From positions 1 through 10,048 of the forward strand of contig DAOUUR010000050.1 of assembly GCA_030668045.1 (NCBI GenBank): a stretch of 10,048 bases of DNA, written 5' to 3'. The notes beneath the pieces are model-generated. The model searched no databases. It was not told the origin of the DNA and saw only the letters and a list, made by a program, of their open reading frames with translations. The stretch comes from a bacterium. GTDB taxonomy: Bacteria > Zixibacteria > MSB-5A5 > GN15 > FEB-12. Within the stretch, counting starts at the first letter, position 1. Each line of letters begins with the position of its first letter. Of the stretch, positions 7,131-10,048 are shown piece after piece. Position numbers and translations under genes: made by a program.

Positions 7131-9526
7131 TCGACGTTTTGAAAGAAGAGAAAAAAGAAGAAAAAACCGGCGCTGAAGTTCTGCCGATTCTCCCCCTCAA
7201 GGGAACTATCGTATTTCCGTATCTGGTCGTACCGCTGATGATCCAGGAAGCCGATCAAACACGGCTGGTCGATGACGCTCTGATGCGAGGGTCCCGGATC
7301 GGTCTGTTCCTGCAAAAAGACCCCAACCAGGAAAACCCCGGCCAGGACGATATCTACACCTCCGGCGCTTCCGGCTCGATCCTCAAGATGCTTCGCTTCC
7401 CCGACGGCACAGTACGGTTTCTGATTCAGGGTCTCTCCCGAATCAAGATCAAGCGCTTCACCGATGACTCACCATACATGATTGCCGAAGTTGAGGAAAC
7501 AGAGGAACGGGTGGAAGACTCTGTGAAAACCGAAGCCCTCCAGCGCAACTTGATTGAACAGGTCAAGAGACTGGTCGGGCTGGCTCCATACCTTAATGAA
7601 GAATTTCATGTCTCGGCAATCAACCAGGACACGGCTTCCAAGCTGGCCGATTTTATTGCTTCCAATATCAATATCTCAGTTAAACAGAAACAGGAAATCC
7701 TCGAAGAGATCAACGTCCTCAAGCGCATGAAACTTCTGCTCGGCTATCTCTCCAAAGAACTTGAAGTGCTGGAACTCTCACAGAAAATTCAGGCAGATGC
7801 CGCCTCGGAACTTGGCAAGTCGCAACGCGAGTATATCCTTCGCGAACAAATGAAAGCGATCAAAAGAGAACTGGGTGGTGGCGACGATGGTTCTGATTTC
7901 GAGGAATTCGAAGATAGGATTGCCGAAGCCGGTATGCCGGAGTACGCCGAGCAAGCTGCCCGCAAGGAGCTTGATCGCCTCTCACACATGACGCCATCAT
8001 CGGCCGAATACACTGTCTCGCGCACCTATCTGGACTGGCTGACAATGTTACCCTGGAGCAAATCAACTGACGACAAACTCGATCTGAAATCGGCCAAGAA
8101 GATTCTCGATGAAGACCACTACAATCTGGAAAAAGTCAAGGACCGCATTCTGGAACACCTGGCTGTCCGCAAACTGAAATCCGACGTCAAAGGCCCGATC
8201 CTCTGTTTCGTCGGCCCTCCCGGAGTCGGTAAGACATCGCTTGGCAAATCGATTGCCCGAGCTATGGGACGAGAGTTCGCCCGCGTCTCGCTCGGTGGCA
8301 TGCGGGACGAAGCTGAAATCCGCGGCCACCGCCGCACCTATATCGGTTCGATGCCCGGACGAGTTATCCAGAGTCTCAAACGCTGCGGTACCAACAACCC
8401 GGTAATTATGCTCGACGAGATCGACAAGCTCGGCTCAGATTTCCGCGGCGATCCGTCCTCGGCCCTGCTGGAAGTCCTCGACCCGGAGCAAAACGACTCT
8501 TTCTCGGATCACTACCTTGAGATTCCGTTCGATCTCTCCAAAGTAATGTTCATCACCACCGCCAACTGGACCGGGCCGATCCCCCACGTCCTGCGCGACC
8601 GCATGGAGACGATTCGCATTCCGGGGTACACCGATCTGGAGAAACTCCGTATCGCCCGCAAACATCTGCTTCCAAAAGTATTGGAGAATCACGGCATCAC
8701 ACCATCGAAACTCGCCATCAACGACGCTGCCATCAAACTGATAATCGACGGCTACAGTCGCGAAGCAGGCGTGCGTAATCTCGAGCGTGAGTTGGCCTCG
8801 GTCACTCGCAAAGCCGCCCGACGAATTGCCAACGGATTCAAAAAGAAGATCAGCATCGGCGCCGTAGAAATCCCAAAACTTCTCGGCCCAAAGAAATTTG
8901 TACGCGAAGCTTTGACCCGCCAGGGCAAGATTGGGATCGTTCCCGGACTGGCGTACACATCGGTAGGTGGCGAATTGCTTTTTGTTGAGGCCACAGCTAT
9001 GGAGTCGAACAAACACGCCCTGACCCTCACCGGCCAGCTCGGCGACATTATGAAAGAATCAACCCAGGCTGCTCTCTCATTTATACGGTCCCACAACAAG
9101 GAATTGAAAATCGACACTACCACCCTCGACAACCGCGAAATCCATATCCATGTCCCGGCGGGCGCCACACCAAAAGACGGCCCCTCCGCCGGTATAACTA
9201 TGGCCGTAGCTCTGGCCTCGATCCTTTCGGACCGAGCCGTTAAACCGTTCCTGGCCATGACAGGTGAAATCACGCTGCGCGGGCAACTCCTGCCGATTGG
9301 TGGGCTCAAGGAAAAACTGCTCGCCGCCTACCGGGGTGGCATCAAGACGGTCATCCTTCCCGAAGAAAACCGCAAGGACGCCGCCGAACTGCCGGCCGAA
9401 ATCAAGAAAGCGGTCAAATTAAAGTTCTTTTCAGAAGCCCTCCCGGCCGTTAAGTTTGCTCTTGTTCCCCTTAATGGGAAAAGTCCAACCGCCAAGAAGC
9501 GGACAAAGAGCAAAACAAAAAAATAG
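7127..9526 (+). CDS. lon: ATP-dependent serine protease Lon (LonA type)
   Basis: 799 residues, normal for LonA. It unfolds and degrades damaged and regulatory proteins in the cytoplasm as a hexamer. The N-terminal substrate-binding domain runs from about 18 to 215 ([19 protein letters not shown]), followed by a coiled region to about 290. The AAA+ module carries Walker A GPPGVGKT (363-370), Walker [10 protein letters not shown] (426-434) and the sensor-1 region FITTAN (475-480). The protease domain, about 598-780, has the catalytic Ser687 in DGPSAG and Lys730 in GGLKEK; their 43-residue spacing matches S679/K722 of the E. coli enzyme. A lysine-rich tail ([10 protein letters not shown]) ends the protein. 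The start is GTG at 7127 with AGAGGA at 7117-7122; the first in-frame Met would cut into the N-terminal domain. An overlapping ATG at 7125 is followed at once by TGA. nnrE begins 12 nt after the stop, so the two are probably co-transcribed. Confidence 0.98.
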   Translation: MIDVLKEEKKEEKTGAEVLPILPLKGTIVFPYLVVPLMIQEADQTRLVDDALMRGSRIGLFLQKDPNQENPGQDDIYTSGASGSILKMLRFPDGTVRFLIQGLSRIKIKRFTDDSPYMIAEVEETEERVEDSVKTEALQRNLIEQVKRLVGLAPYLNEEFHVSAINQDTASKLADFIASNINISVKQKQEILEEINVLKRMKLLLGYLSKELEVLELSQKIQADAASELGKSQREYILREQMKAIKRELGGGDDGSDFEEFEDRIAEAGMPEYAEQAARKELDRLSHMTPSSAEYTVSRTYLDWLTMLPWSKSTDDKLDLKSAKKILDEDHYNLEKVKDRILEHLAVRKLKSDVKGPILCFVGPPGVGKTSLGKSIARAMGREFARVSLGGMRDEAEIRGHRRTYIGSMPGRVIQSLKRCGTNNPVIMLDEIDKLGSDFRGDPSSALLEVLDPEQNDSFSDHYLEIPFDLSKVMFITTANWTGPIPHVLRDRMETIRIPGYTDLEKLRIARKHLLPKVLENHGITPSKLAINDAAIKLIIDGYSREAGVRNLERELASVTRKAARRIANGFKKKISIGAVEIPKLLGPKKFVREALTRQGKIGIVPGLAYTSVGGELLFVEATAMESNKHALTLTGQLGDIMKESTQAALSFIRSHNKELKIDTTTLDNREIHIHVPAGATPKDGPSAGITMAVALASILSDRAVKPFLAMTGEITLRGQLLPIGGLKEKLLAAYRGGIKTVILPEENRKDAAELPAEIKKAVKLKFFSEALPAVKFALVPLNGKSPTAKKRTKSKTKK

Positions 9527-9538
9527 CGAGCCGATCCA

Positions 9539-10048
9539 ATGAAACTTGTCACTTCCGAGTTGATGCAAAAGATCGACCGGGAAGCGATCAATAATCGTGG
9601 TATCCCTTCCGAACAACTGATGGAAAATGCCTGACGTGGTATTGCCGAACAGATGGCAGACTATGTTGATCCTCTCCCCGAAAAAAGCCGGGTGGCGGTT
9701 TTCTGTGGCAAAGGTAACAACGGTGGCGACGGTTACGTCATTGGCCGCTATCTCCACCAGTCGGGTCACGATGTGACGATTTACTTCATGGGTCCGATTG
9801 ATAAACTGTCCGACGATGCGCGTCTCAATCATGATCGTGCCGTCGCCGAGAGCATGACGATGGTTGAAGTTTCCACACCGAGCGACCTTCCCGACCATCT
9901 CGAATGCGACATAATCGTCGATGCGATTTTCGGCATCGGGTTCTCCGGCGTTCCGAGGGGTCTGTCGGCGGAGATTATCGAGTATATCAATCGCCAAGAT
10001 GCTATTATCGTCTCGGTTGACATGCCTTCGGGATTGAACGCCAATGAC
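9539..10048 (+). pseudogene. nnrE: NAD(P)HX epimerase (YjeF N-terminal domain) with an in-frame TGA; runs off the right edge
   Basis: From ATG 9539 the frame encodes a clear YjeF_N/AI-BP domain, which epimerises damaged hydrated NAD(P)H so that the NnrD dehydratase can repair it. Visible motifs: SELMQKIDREAI near the start, QLMENA at 26-31, CGKGNNGGDGYVIGR (56-70), VDAIFGIGFSG (127-137) and VDMPSGLN (160-167) with the likely catalytic Asp161. Codon 32 is TGA (9632-9634), exactly where the family has Gly in MENAGR. One base change from GGA explains it. The other 138 codons to the edge contain no stop and keep every motif, so this is a very recent mutation, a strain variant or a sequence error. 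TGA is a normal stop in neighbouring genes, so recoding is unlikely. Restart at ATG 9653 would lose the N-terminal helices. Many homologues continue into the NnrD domain; that part would lie outside the window. Confidence 0.85.

Noticed and set aside
9632..9670. Selenocysteine insertion at the nnrE TGA
   Set aside because: The family has glycine here, not a redox cysteine, and I see no convincing SECIS hairpin directly downstream.
9431..9997. 188-codon minus-strand open frame across the lon end and nnrE
   Set aside because: It crosses two real genes in antisense. The plus-strand frame carries the YjeF motifs despite its TGA.

Overview
The window looks like chromosomal DNA from an uncultured Gram-negative bacterium. 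It carries eight protein genes or gene parts, packed tightly in two divergent blocks, with no RNA genes, mobile elements or CRISPR arrays. Evidence for a Gram-negative envelope is a lipoprotein with tetratricopeptide-like (TPR-like) helices and an MCE/MlaD lipid-transport protein. The YYNTFYNA motif just after the lipoprotein cysteine is something I associate with FCB-group bacteria (Zixibacteria, Calditrichota, Bacteroidota and relatives). A Zixibacteria-like origin is my inference and is not proven here. Genes end with TAA, TAG and TGA, so the standard bacterial code applies. Two genes start with GTG.

The left block (1-5784) is on the minus strand. In transcription order it holds rsgA (small-subunit ribosome assembly GTPase), an MCE-domain protein, a glycoside hydrolase family 57 enzyme whose start lies 3 nt after the MCE stop, a sirtuin deacylase, and a TPR-like lipoprotein cut by the left edge. 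A possible terminator separates the GH57 gene from the sirtuin gene, and a good sigma-70-like promoter sits before the lipoprotein gene.

The right block (5941-10048) is on the plus strand. It holds a divergent YchF-type P-loop ATPase/GTPase, the Lon protease, and the start of an NAD(P)HX epimerase gene (nnrE). The nnrE reading frame is broken by one in-frame TGA at a normally conserved glycine. The 156 bp between the two blocks is the divergent promoter region.

Most genes are housekeeping: ribosome assembly and translation-associated P-loop proteins (RsgA, YchF), protein quality control (Lon), NAD-linked repair and deacylation (NnrE, sirtuin), alpha-glucan metabolism (GH57) and envelope lipid handling (MCE). 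I see no defence island, phage or clear new multi-gene system. The points most worth checking are the TGA in nnrE, a 13-codon leader ORF with a duplicated ribosome-binding-site/start module before lon, the divergent YchF, and an MCE gene without its usual ABC transporter partners.
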